A stretch of DNA of 13,911 nt from CBDESN01 sp965242495 (GTDB taxonomy: Bacteria > Pseudomonadota > Alphaproteobacteria > MPNO01). Made by a program: the position numbers and the translations under genes. A model generated the notes under the pieces. That model made no database searches. It saw only the letters and a list, made by a program, of their open reading frames with translations, and was not told the DNA's origin. Numbering within the stretch: the stretch's first letter is position 1; each line of letters begins with the position of its first letter. Below, one piece after another: positions 7,971 to 13,911 of this stretch. The stretch is from assembly GCA_965242495.1 (NCBI GenBank), contig CBDESN010000001.1, forward strand, positions 1 to 13,911, given 5' to 3'.

Positions 7971-8241
7971 ATGGCGACGCTTGCCGGGCGCCTCACCGCG
8001 GTGCTCGCGACCTCCGGGGCGCGGGAGAAGGCGGCGGCGGACTGGCGGGCGGGACAGCGACCTGCCGGCCCATGACGGCCTTTGGCGGGCGGCCATGAAC
8101 ACGGCCGACGACCTCGCGGCGCGCCTCGCCGTCGTTCCGCCGGTGCTGGAGGCGCACGGCCTCGACGTCGCGCCGTCGGTGATTGACAGGCTCCGGGCCG
8201 CCGGAGACCCCGACTCGGCGGCGATGCTGGAGCGGATCATA
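7971..8241 (+). pseudogene. DUF455 ferritin-like protein remnant
   Basis: Two pieces lie in different frames. The ATG at 7971 opens 'MATLAGRLTAVLATSGAREK' and continues to 'DWRAG', which resembles the N-terminus of DUF455 proteins, but this frame stops at 8075. From about 8053 a second frame reads 'DLPAHDGLW', 'DLAARLAVVPPVLEAHGLDV' and 'RLRAAGDPDSAAMLERI', which closely matches the middle of the family as I remember it. The roughly 130 residues between these pieces are missing, and likeness ends near 8241, before the usual 'EIGHV' metal-binding helix and C-terminus. The middle-piece frame is open to a stop at 8298, but its tail is unrelated. With the ferritin-like ligands lost it cannot be functional. 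Intact members are ~270 residues. Identification is from memory of the family, without alignment. Confidence 0.75.
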
Positions 8242-8252
8242 GCACTTTCCGA

Positions 8253-8281
8253 TTCCCACGGGCGGCGATTTAGGTTATCCT
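8253..8281 (+). promoter_or_regulatory. Candidate promoter of the giant autotransporter
   Basis: TTCCCA (8253-8258) and TATCCT (8276-8281) are 17 bases apart and each match the -35 or -10 consensus at 4/6. They sit in an island (about 8240-8330) that is visibly richer in A and T than the rest of the window, starting where DUF455 similarity stops. A transcript from here would include the short upstream ORF and the poly-C tract in its leader. Confidence 0.4.
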
Positions 8282-8318
8282 ATGTTCAAAAGTCATGATT
8301 TCGATGAGGATTCCGAAG

Positions 8319-8375
8319 ATGGTTGGAAGCACTGACGGCGGCATCGCTCCCCCCCCCCCCCGTCATGGACGATAG
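8319..8375 (+). CDS. Short upstream ORF containing the poly-C tract
   Basis: ATG at 8319 is preceded by TGAGGA (8305-8310), a fair Shine-Dalgarno 8 bases away. It encodes 18 residues, MVGSTDGGIAPPPPRHGR, ending at TAG 8373-8375. In-frame ATGs at 8304 and 8295 would make it 23 or 26 residues. The four prolines come from the poly-C run. The stop overlaps the AGGAGG of the autotransporter, which would favour translational coupling. It may be a leader peptide that controls the downstream gene, or simply a chance ORF; there is no protein-level evidence. Confidence 0.35.
   Translation: MVGSTDGGIAPPPPRHGR
8349..8361. repeat. Homopolymeric C tract (13 C), candidate phase-variation tract
   Basis: Thirteen consecutive C residues lie between the candidate promoter and the Shine-Dalgarno of the autotransporter, 24 bases before its ATG. 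I noticed no other mononucleotide run of comparable length in the window. Long poly-C/poly-G tracts upstream of surface-protein genes are classical slipped-strand phase-variation sites (for example the fim promoters of Bordetella). The exact count depends on sequencing accuracy. Confidence 0.7.
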
Positions 8376-8379
8376 GAGG
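8374..8379 (+). promoter_or_regulatory. Ribosome binding site of the giant autotransporter
   Basis: AGGAGG, a perfect Shine-Dalgarno, stands six bases before the ATG at 8386. It fixes that start in preference to the in-frame ATG at 8365, which directly follows the C run and has no Shine-Dalgarno. Confidence 0.85.
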
Positions 8380-8385
8380 TTCGGC

Positions 8386-11300
8386 ATGAAGGCCCTGGAA
8401 GCGGCGGGCGGCAAGCTGGCCATGCGCGTTTCCGGCGTTGCGGCGGCGCTCGCGGCGGCGGTGCTGCTGGCGCCGGGGGATGCGCGGGCGCAAGCGAAGC
8501 CATGCGGGAACTCGAACTCACAATACCTCAACTGCCCGGCCAGGGATTATCCCGACGGCATCGTCTATGGCACCGCGGGCGACAGCAGCCAGCTCAGCAA
8601 CACCAACTTCCAGGAGTTCAACCTCCTGGGCCGCAGTACCGGGCCGATCACGCTTACGGCCGGCGCCCGGGGGGTCGCCCTCGGCGGGCTAGTCAATGGG
8701 GGATCCATCACGGTCAACATCGGCGGCGCGACGGGCGGAACCGCCCACGTCGTCAGATTCGTCCAGGGGACGAACACGCACACCGGCGCCGACCGGAACA
8801 ACGGCATCCATTTTTGGCGCAGGAACAACACTACCAACTCAAGTATAGTACTGAACGTGAGAGCCGGCGTGACCATCGGCAGCTCGGCCACGCCGATGAA
8901 GCGGCACGGCATCTTCCTCCACCTGAACGCCGACCGGTCCAGCCAGGGCCGCGGCACCGCCGGCGGCACCCTCACCAGCGCGGCGCCCATCCATGCCGGC
9001 GAGCAGGGCATCCGGGTTGTCCGGCAGACTGGGGGCACCAACGACCCGACCACGATCACCAATACTGGCGCCATCCACTCGGGCGTGGGCAACCCCTCCG
9101 CTACCGGCGCCTACTTCGACCGGCCGCACGGCATCCACGCGCTGCACGGGGGGACCTCCTTCACCGGCTCGCTGACCGTCACCAACAGCGGCGACATCAC
9201 GGTGGGCGGCCCCTACACCGGCATCGTGATGCGCTACTGGGGCGCCGGCACCCTGAGCCTCGACAACAGCGGCGACATCGGCGCGGCGGCGGGGCAGACG
9301 GCCAGGCAGGGCATCCAGTTCAACTACGATTACTGGGACAACCAGAGCGCCCAAGCGGTCACGCTCACGAACTCCGGCGACATCACGGCGTCCGAATACG
9401 GCATCCGGCTCAAGAAGCTCTCCGGCGGCGCGGTCACGCTCACCAACCGCGGCGCCGTCACGGCGACGGGCGACGCGGCGCAACACCTGGGGCACGCCAT
9501 CTATCTGGCGGAGGGCGTCACCTTCGGCGAGGGAAGAACCTACGCCGCCAACGGCGGCGACGTCACGGTCGTCAACGAAGGCGCCCTGCGCTCGAAGAAC
9601 CACGCCCTCTACGCCTACAGGCCCACGACGACGACGGGGAACGTGGCGGACGACTTCGAGCTCACCAACAGCGGCGCCATCACGTCGGAGGAAGGGGACG
9701 GCATCCGCATCCAGCGGCCCGACGGGACGGGCGATATGACGATCGACAACAGCGGCGCCATCACGGCGGGAGCGAACGCCATCTGGATCGACAGGCTTCT
9801 GACGCCCGCGACCACCGGTACGGTCTCCGTCACCCATTCCGCCGGCGCGCTTTCGGCGGGGCGGTCGGGCATCGTCGTCCAGGTGGCGTCCAGCGCCACC
9901 GCCGCGACGGTGACGCCGCGCTCGTCGTCGGCCCCACAGCCGCTGATCGACGTCGCCTGGGGCAGCACCGCCTCGTCCGGGGCGACCGCGCGCGGAACGA
10001 CCGGGACCGCGGCCAACGACGACGGCCGCTTTGCGACGGCGGGCGCGGGGAATGCGGGCGCCGGGCAGGTGCTGACCTTCGACCGGGAGGCGGAGGGCAG
10101 CAAGGGCAGCGGCGGCGTCTATGGCGGCCCGGCCGGCATCGAGGCCTACGCCATATCGTGGCGCGACGTGGTGGAGGTGGTGGCGAAGGGCGACGACCCG
10201 GGCGCGTTCGCGAACGCCGCAGCGCAGACGACGGCCGTGCCCACCGGCGCCACCGTCGCCGACAACGCCTACGTCGCCCAGTTCCGGGCGGCGCTGGAGA
10301 ACGACGAGATCGCGGTCGCGCCGGCGCTCCTCACCGCCATCGGCACCACCGCCACCACCGCGGCCAGCGACCTGACCGACGCCCAGATCGTGGCCTTCCT
10401 GCGCGTGGACAACGCCGGCCGCAGAACCCTGCTGCGGAACGTTCTGGCGCAGGGCCTCACGGACGGGGAGAAGGCGATCCTGCGGGCGGTGGCGACGAAC
10501 GACGGCGTGGACGCCGCGCTCACCGCCGCGGGCTTCACGGACGACACCTCGGACGACGGCGACTACTGGAGCCTGGTGAAGGCGCTGCTCGACCGCTACA
10601 ATGTCGGCGACATCCGCGTCAACGTGCACAGCGGTTCCATCGCCGCCTCGCGGGGCGACGGCATCCGCGCCTACTACGCGACGCCCAACGACAACAACGG
10701 CTCCATTTCCGTCACCGCCGCCGCGGGCACGAGCATCGCCGGCGGCAAGGCAGGCATCTACGTCGCCAACGCGGGCGGCACCGTCACGGTCACCAGCGGC
10801 GCGGCCATCCGGGCGGGAACCGACGGCATCCGGGTGATCAAGCCGGGGACCACGGGCAACATCACCATCACCACCACCGGCGGCTCGATCACCGCGGACG
10901 CCGGCGCCGGCATCTATCCGCAGGACAACGCCGGCCACACGGGCACGGTCACGGTCACCAACGGCGGCGACATCACGGCGGGAACCTGGGGCATCCTCGC
11001 CAAAAGGCTCGGCGCGGGCACGGTCTCCGTCACCAACACCGGCGGGACCGTGTGGGGCAAGACCGAGCCCGGCATTTTCGCGGCGAACAAGGAGGGCGAC
11101 GCCAGCGACCTGTCGGTCGACGTGACGGGCGGCACGATCCGGTCCTCGGGCCTGAACAAGGCCGCCGTCCATGCGCGGAACCGGGGGACGGGGGACCTCG
11201 CCGTCACCCTCGCTTCGGGTACCGGGGCCATCTCGAAACACGCCGCCGGCGTCTTCGCCGACCTCGGCAACGCGTACTCGACCACCGACCAGGTCGAGGT

Positions 11301-13911
11301 CGCCCAGGACGGGGCGATCCAGGGGCGCACGGGCGTCTACGTCCGGGTGGCGCACGGGAACACGGCCGCGACGCCGGCGCCGCGGACGGCCCAGCCGCTG
11401 ATCGACGTCGCGTGGACGGGCACGTTCTCGCGCGGGACGGCGCCCGCCGTCGCCCCGAACGACAACGGCCGCTTCGCGGCGGCGACCGCCGCGGAGGCGC
11501 TCGCCTTCAACCACGAGGCGGCGGCGGTGAAGGCCGTCGAGGGGACGGCTGACTACGACGGTCCCCATTACGGCGGGGCGGCGGGGATCGAGGCACAGGT
11601 CATGTCCTGGCGCGAGGTGACGTCGCTGGTGGCGACGGGCGACGATCCGGGCGCGTTCGCGGACGCCGCGGCGCAGACGGCGGCCGTGCCGACAACCGCC
11701 ACCGCCAGCAACAACGACTACGTCAAGCAGTTCAAGGCGGCGCTCGAAAACGCGGACCTCGCGGTCGCGGCGCCGGTCCTCGCCGCCATCGGGACCACCG
11801 CCACGACCGCCGTGTCCGATCTGACGGACACGCAGATCAGGACGTATCTGCGGATGAACGACGACGCCACCAGAGCCTTGCTGCGGAACATCCTTGCGCA
11901 GGGCCTCTCGGACGAGGAGAAGGCGGTGCTGCGGGCGGCGGCGACGGGCGACAACACGGCCCTCACAACCGCGCTCAACGACGCGGGCGCGAACTTCTCC
12001 ACCGCCTACAAGAACGCGGTGAACGCTCTGCTCACCCGCTACAACGTCGGCAACATCCGCGTCCGCATGACCGGGGGGAGCATCGATTCGCGCGGCGACG
12101 GCATCCGCGCCTACTACGCGACGCCCAACAACAACAACGGCACCATCACCGTCACCGTCGGCGCGGGCACGAGCATCGCCGGCGGCAAGGCGGGCATCTA
12201 CGTCGCCAACGCGGGCGGCGCCGTCACGGTCACCAGCGGCGCGGCCATCCGGGCGGGCACCGACGGCATCCGGGTCGTCCAGCCGGGAACCTCGGGCGAC
12301 ATCGCCATCACCACCACCGCCGGCTCGTCGATCGCCGCGGACGACGGCGCCGGCATCCATCCGCAGGACAACGCCGGCCACACGGGCACGGTCACGGTCT
12401 CCAACAACGGCGACGTCACGGGGGGAACCTGGGGCATCCTCGCCAACCGGCTCGGCGCGGGCACCGTCTCCGTCACCAGCGCCGGCGGGACCGTGTTCGG
12501 CATGACCGAGCCCGGCATCTTCGCGGCGAACAAGGAGAACGACGCCAGCACCGTGACGGTCAACGTGACGGGCGGAGCGGTCCGGTCCGCGGGCGAGAGC
12601 AAGCCCGCCATCCATGCGCTGAACCGGGGCACGGGCGACGTCGTCGTCACCATGACCGGGGACGGCGTCGATTCGTCGCGCGGCGACGGCATCCGCGCCG
12701 AATACGCGACGTTCAACAGCAACAACGGCGCCGTTTCCGTCACCGTCGCCGCGCGCGTCACCGTCGGCGAGGCGGGGATCCACGTCGAGAACGCGGGCGA
12801 CGACGTCACGGTCGAGAGCGCCGGGGCCATCACGGCGGGAACCTACGGCATCCGGGTCGTCCATCCGGCGGCATCGGGCGATATCGCCATCACCACCACC
12901 GCCGGCTCGTCGATCGCCGCGACCTCCATGCACGGCATCTCTGCGGAGGACAACGCCGGCCACACGGGCACGGTCACGGTCGTCAACGACGGCGCCGTCA
13001 CGGCGCAGGGCTACGGCATCCTCGCCAACCGGCTCGGCGCGGGCACCGTCTCGGTCACCACCACCGGCGGGACCGTGTTCGGCATGACCGATCCCGGCAT
13101 TTTCGCCGCGAACAAGGCGGGCGACGCCAGCACCGTGACGGTCGACGTGCAGGGCGGAACGGTCCGGTCCGCGGGCCTGAACAAGCCCGCCGTCCATGCG
13201 CAGAACCGGGGCACGGGCGACCTCGCCGTCACCATCGCCTCGGGCGCCGGGGCCACCTCCAAACACGCCGCCGGCGTCTTCGCGTCCCTCGGCGACGCGC
13301 CCGAAAACCAGGTCGTGGTCACCCAGGGCGGGACGATCACGGGCCGCGCGGGCGTCCACGTCGAGGTGGCGCACGGGACCACCGCCGGGACGGCGCCGAC
13401 GCGGACGGCGCAGCCGCTGATCGACGTCGCGTGGACGGGCACGTTCTCGCGCGGGACGGCGGCCGCGGTCGCTCCGAACGACAACGGCCGCTTTTCGGCG
13501 GCGAGCGCCGCGGAGGCGCTCTCCTTCGACCAGGAGGCGGCGGCAGCCGTCCACTACGGCGCGGCGGCGGGCGTCGAGGCGCGCGTCCTGGCCTGGCGCG
13601 AGGTGACGTCGGTGGTGGCGACGGGCGACGACCCGGGCGCGATCGCGGACAATACGGCGCAGATGAACCTGCTGTCGACGACGCACGCCGATTCGCAAAG
13701 GACGGCGATCCTGGCGCAGTTCCGGGCGGCGCTCGGAAACGAGGAAATCGCGGTCGCGGCGGCGGTCTTCGAGGCCATCAAGTCGGGCGCGACCAGCCTG
13801 GCCGACTTGAGCGACGCGGACATCGTGACGTATCTCCAGACGGACGACGCCGCCACCAGAACCCTGCTGCGGAACATTCTGGCGCAGGGCCTCTCGGATG
13901 CGGAGAAGACG
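8386..13911 (+). CDS. Giant repetitive autotransporter (3' end outside window)
   Basis: The frame is open for 1842 codons to the window edge. Residues 1-35 are a signal peptide, with a hydrophobic core AALAAAVLL and 'ARA' before a likely cleavage at Q36; M13 could be an internal start giving a shorter signal. The mature N-terminus has C40 and C50 (C-x9-C) and 'YPDGIVY'; I found no other cysteine. Residues ~60-517 are beta-helix coils marked by 'TNSGDIT' and 'GI' turns. Then follow: helical domain H1 (518-745), beta-helix M1 (746-1002), H2 (1003-1226), M2 (1228-1422), M3 (1423-1675) and H3 (1676 onward, cut). No barrel is in the window; by likeness to the gene at 1-2967 one is expected further right. 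Predicted role: a surface-exposed or secreted adhesin-like passenger; the ligand is unknown. Expression may be set by the poly-C leader. Around 8824-8856 codons such as AGT, ATA, GTA and TCA are unlike the rest. Confidence 0.93.
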   Translation, partial: MKALEAAGGKLAMRVSGVAAALAAAVLLAPGDARAQAKPCGNSNSQYLNCPARDYPDGIVYGTAGDSSQLSNTNFQEFNLLGRSTGPITLTAGARGVALGGLVNGGSITVNIGGATGGTAHVVRFVQGTNTHTGADRNNGIHFWRRNNTTNSSIVLNVRAGVTIGSSATPMKRHGIFLHLNADRSSQGRGTAGGTLTSAAPIHAGEQGIRVVRQTGGTNDPTTITNTGAIHSGVGNPSATGAYFDRPHGIHALHGGTSFTGSLTVTNSGDITVGGPYTGIVMRYWGAGTLSLDNSGDIGAAAGQTARQGIQFNYDYWDNQSAQAVTLTNSGDITASEYGIRLKKLSGGAVTLTNRGAVTATGDAAQHLGHAIYLAEGVTFGEGRTYAANGGDVTVVNEGALRSKNHALYAYRPTTTTGNVADDFELTNSGAITSEEGDGIRIQRPDGTGDMTIDNSGAITAGANAIWIDRLLTPATTGTVSVTHSAGALSAGRSGIVVQVASSATAATVTPRSSSAPQPLIDVAWGSTASSGATARGTTGTAANDDGRFATAGAGNAGAGQVLTFDREAEGSKGSGGVYGGPAGIEAYAISWRDVVEVVAKGDDPGAFANAAAQTTAVPTGATVADNAYVAQFRAALENDEIAVAPALLTAIGTTATTAASDLTDAQIVAFLRVDNAGRRTLLRNVLAQGLTDGEKAILRAVATNDGVDAALTAAGFTDDTSDDGDYWSLVKALLDRYNVGDIRVNVHSGSIAASRGDGIRAYYATPNDNNGSISVTAAAGTSIAGGKAGIYVANAGGTVTVTSGAAIRAGTDGIRVIKPGTTGNITITTTGGSITADAGAGIYPQDNAGHTGTVTVTNGGDITAGTWGILAKRLGAGTVSVTNTGGTVWGKTEPGIFAANKEGDASDLSVDVTGGTIRSSGLNKAAVHARNRGTGDLAVTLASGTGAISKHAAGVFADLGNAYSTTDQVEVAQDGAIQGRTGVYVRVAHGNTAATPAPRTAQPLIDVAWTGTFSRGTAPAVAPNDNGRFAAATAAEALAFNHEAAAVKAVEGTADYDGPHYGGAAGIEAQVMSWREVTSLVATGDDPGAFADAAAQTAAVPTTATASNNDYVKQFKAALENADLAVAAPVLAAIGTTATTAVSDLTDTQIRTYLRMNDDATRALLRNILAQGLSDEEKAVLRAAATGDNTALTTALNDAGANFSTAYKNAVNALLTRYNVGNIRVRMTGGSIDSRGDGIRAYYATPNNNNGTITVTVGAGTSIAGGKAGIYVANAGGAVTVTSGAAIRAGTDGIRVVQPGTSGDIAITTTAGSSIAADDGAGIHPQDNAGHTGTVTVSNNGDVTGGTWGILANRLGAGTVSVTSAGGTVFGMTEPGIFAANKENDASTVTVNVTGGAVRSAGESKPAIHALNRGTGDVVVTMTGDGVDSSRGDGIRAEYATFNSNNGAVSVTVAARVTVGEAGIHVENAGDDVTVESAGAITAGTYGIRVVHPAASGDIAITTTAGSSIAATSMHGISAEDNAGHTGTVTVVNDGAVTAQGYGILANRLGAGTVSVTTTGGTVFGMTDPGIFAANKAGDASTVTVDVQGGTVRSAGLNKPAVHAQNRGTGDLAVTIASGAGATSKHAAGVFASLGDAPENQVVVTQGGTITGRAGVHVEVAHGTTAGTAPTRTAQPLIDVAWTGTFSRGTAAAVAPNDNGRFSAASAAEALSFDQEAAAAVHYGAAAGVEARVLAWREVTSVVATGDDPGAIADNTAQMNLLSTTHADSQRTAILAQFRAALGNEEIAVAAAVFEAIKSGATSLADLSDADIVTYLQTDDAATRTLLRNILAQGLSDAEKT
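9937..10620 (+). repeat. Unrecognised helical domain H1
   Basis: First copy of a ~225-residue block. It opens with 'QPLIDVAW', passes 'NDDGRF' and 'AGIEAYAISWRDV', and continues with helix-like stretches 'GDDPGAFANAAAQ', 'YVAQFRAALENDEIAVAP', 'DLTDAQIVAFLR', 'RTLLRNVLAQGL' and 'YWSLVKALLDRYNVGDI'. This composition is unlike the surrounding beta-helix. I do not recognise it as a named domain. Confidence 0.7.
10621..11391 (+). repeat. Beta-helix module M1
   Basis: About 257 residues of beta-helix between H1 and H2. Landmarks: 'GDGIRAYYATPN' (from 10654), 'GGKAGIYVANAGG', 'AGTDGIRVIKPG', 'DNAGHTGTVTVTN', 'GIFAANKEG', 'KHAAGVFADLGN'. Bases 10654-10689 are identical to 12094-12129 in M2. Confidence 0.75.
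11392..12063 (+). repeat. Unrecognised helical domain H2
   Basis: Second copy, starting 1455 bases after H1. Landmarks: 'QPLIDVAW', 'NDNGRF', 'AGIEAQVMSWREV', 'GDDPGAFADAAAQ', 'YVKQFKAALENADLAVAAP', 'DLTDTQIRTYLR', 'LLRNILAQGLSDEEKAVL', 'LLTRYNVGNI'. The core is conserved, while the loop after 'NDNGRF' and the stretch before 'RYNVG' vary. Confidence 0.7.
12067..12651 (+). repeat. Beta-helix module M2 (short form)
   Basis: Follows H2 and starts with 'MTGGSIDSRGDGIRAYY'. It runs through the same landmarks as M1 ('GGKAGIYVANAGG', 'DNAGHTGTVTV', 'GIFAANKEN') but lacks the final 'KHAAGVF' part. Instead it passes directly at 12652 into M3, which opens with a similar 'MTGDGVDSSRGDGIRAEY'. This indicates an in-frame duplication of 585 bases. 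Confidence 0.7.
12652..13410 (+). repeat. Beta-helix module M3
   Basis: Full-length module ending in 'KHAAGVFASLGDAPENQ' and 'GRAGVHVEVAHG' before H3. Its first part ('GIHVENAG', 'DVTVESAG', 'GIRVVHP') is closer to the passenger at 1129-1215 than to M1 or M2, which suggests mosaic assembly from paralogous modules. Confidence 0.7.
13411..13911 (+). repeat. Unrecognised helical domain H3 (cut by window edge)
   Basis: Third copy, 2019 bases after H2: 'QPLIDVAW', 'NDNGRF', 'AGVEARVLAWREV', 'GDDPGAIADNTAQ', 'AILAQFRAALGNEEIAVAA', 'DLSDADIVTYLQ', 'TLLRNILAQGLSDAEKT'. The region after 'NDNGRF' is shorter than in H2. The end is outside the window. Confidence 0.7.

Noticed and set aside
7883..7996. 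GTG start at 7996 for the AsmA-like gene, adding 38 residues.
   Set aside because: It would start inside the DUF455 remnant, cross the divergent promoter dyad and put 38 residues of no known type before the membrane anchor. The ATG at 7882 gives a normal N-terminus.
8365..8385. In-frame ATG at 8365 as start of the giant autotransporter.
   Set aside because: It directly follows the C run without a Shine-Dalgarno, while the ATG at 8386 has AGGAGG at ideal spacing.
8502..11552. Plus-strand open frame of about 1016 codons overlapping the giant autotransporter.
   Set aside because: It is rich in Arg, His and Gln and low-complexity, and is a frame-shifted shadow of the true frame, which starts at 8386 and stays open to the edge.
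8839..13698. Minus-strand open frame of about 1619 codons opposite the giant autotransporter.
   Set aside because: It is Arg/Val/Asp/Gly-rich with no motif or signal, and repeats because the coding strand repeats. Long antisense frames are expected opposite GC-rich repetitive coding DNA, and the plus frame from 8386 has a signal peptide, a Shine-Dalgarno and beta-helix repeats.
8386..13911. Diversity-generating retroelement or CRISPR as the source of the repeats.
   Set aside because: There is no reverse transcriptase, template/variable repeat pair or adenine-biased variation, and the repeats are coding and in frame rather than short direct repeats with spacers.

Overview
The window is very GC-rich and probably comes from an alphaproteobacterium, most likely a Rhodospirillales-like lineage. 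This is inferred from the KMGKT form of the class I signature loop in TyrS, from an AsmA/YhdP-type envelope protein, and from the remains of a DUF455 ferritin-like gene; I recall these three lying near each other in alphaproteobacterial genomes. No RNA genes, CRISPR arrays, insertion sequences or integrases were seen.

Layout. (1) Bases 1-2967 encode the C-terminal 988 residues of a large autotransporter: a beta-helix passenger with a tandem duplication, a C-x9-C loop, and an outer-membrane beta-barrel ending in Phe. (2) Bases 2968-3573 are intergenic and hold a cluster of three inverted repeats and a weak candidate promoter for tyrS. (3) tyrS (3574-4824, +) meets the AsmA-like gene (4832-7882, -) tail to tail, 7 bp apart, with both stop codons inside a small palindrome. 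(4) Bases 7883-8385 are a decayed intergenic zone. It has a symmetric dyad that looks like two mirror-image promoters, a DUF455 pseudogene (N-terminal and middle pieces in different frames, C-terminus missing), an AT-richer island with a candidate promoter, a short upstream ORF, a run of 13 C residues and a strong Shine-Dalgarno. (5) Bases 8386-13911 are the first 1842 codons of a second, giant autotransporter that runs off the right edge. It has a signal peptide, an N-terminal beta-helix, and then alternating beta-helix modules and a helical domain that I do not recognise and that occurs three times.

How it fits together. A housekeeping core (tyrS, envelope lipid-transfer protein) is flanked by two paralogous surface proteins that share beta-helix modules, in places identical at the nucleotide level. 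The most notable signal is the poly-C tract between the candidate promoter and the Shine-Dalgarno of the second autotransporter. It lies inside a short upstream ORF, so tract length sets that ORF's reading frame. With 13 C it stops inside the Shine-Dalgarno, with 14 C it would overlap the autotransporter start as ATGA, and with 12 or 15 C it would fuse in frame. That is the architecture of a phase-variable surface protein with three possible translation modes. It is inferred from sequence alone and depends on the homopolymer being real and variable.
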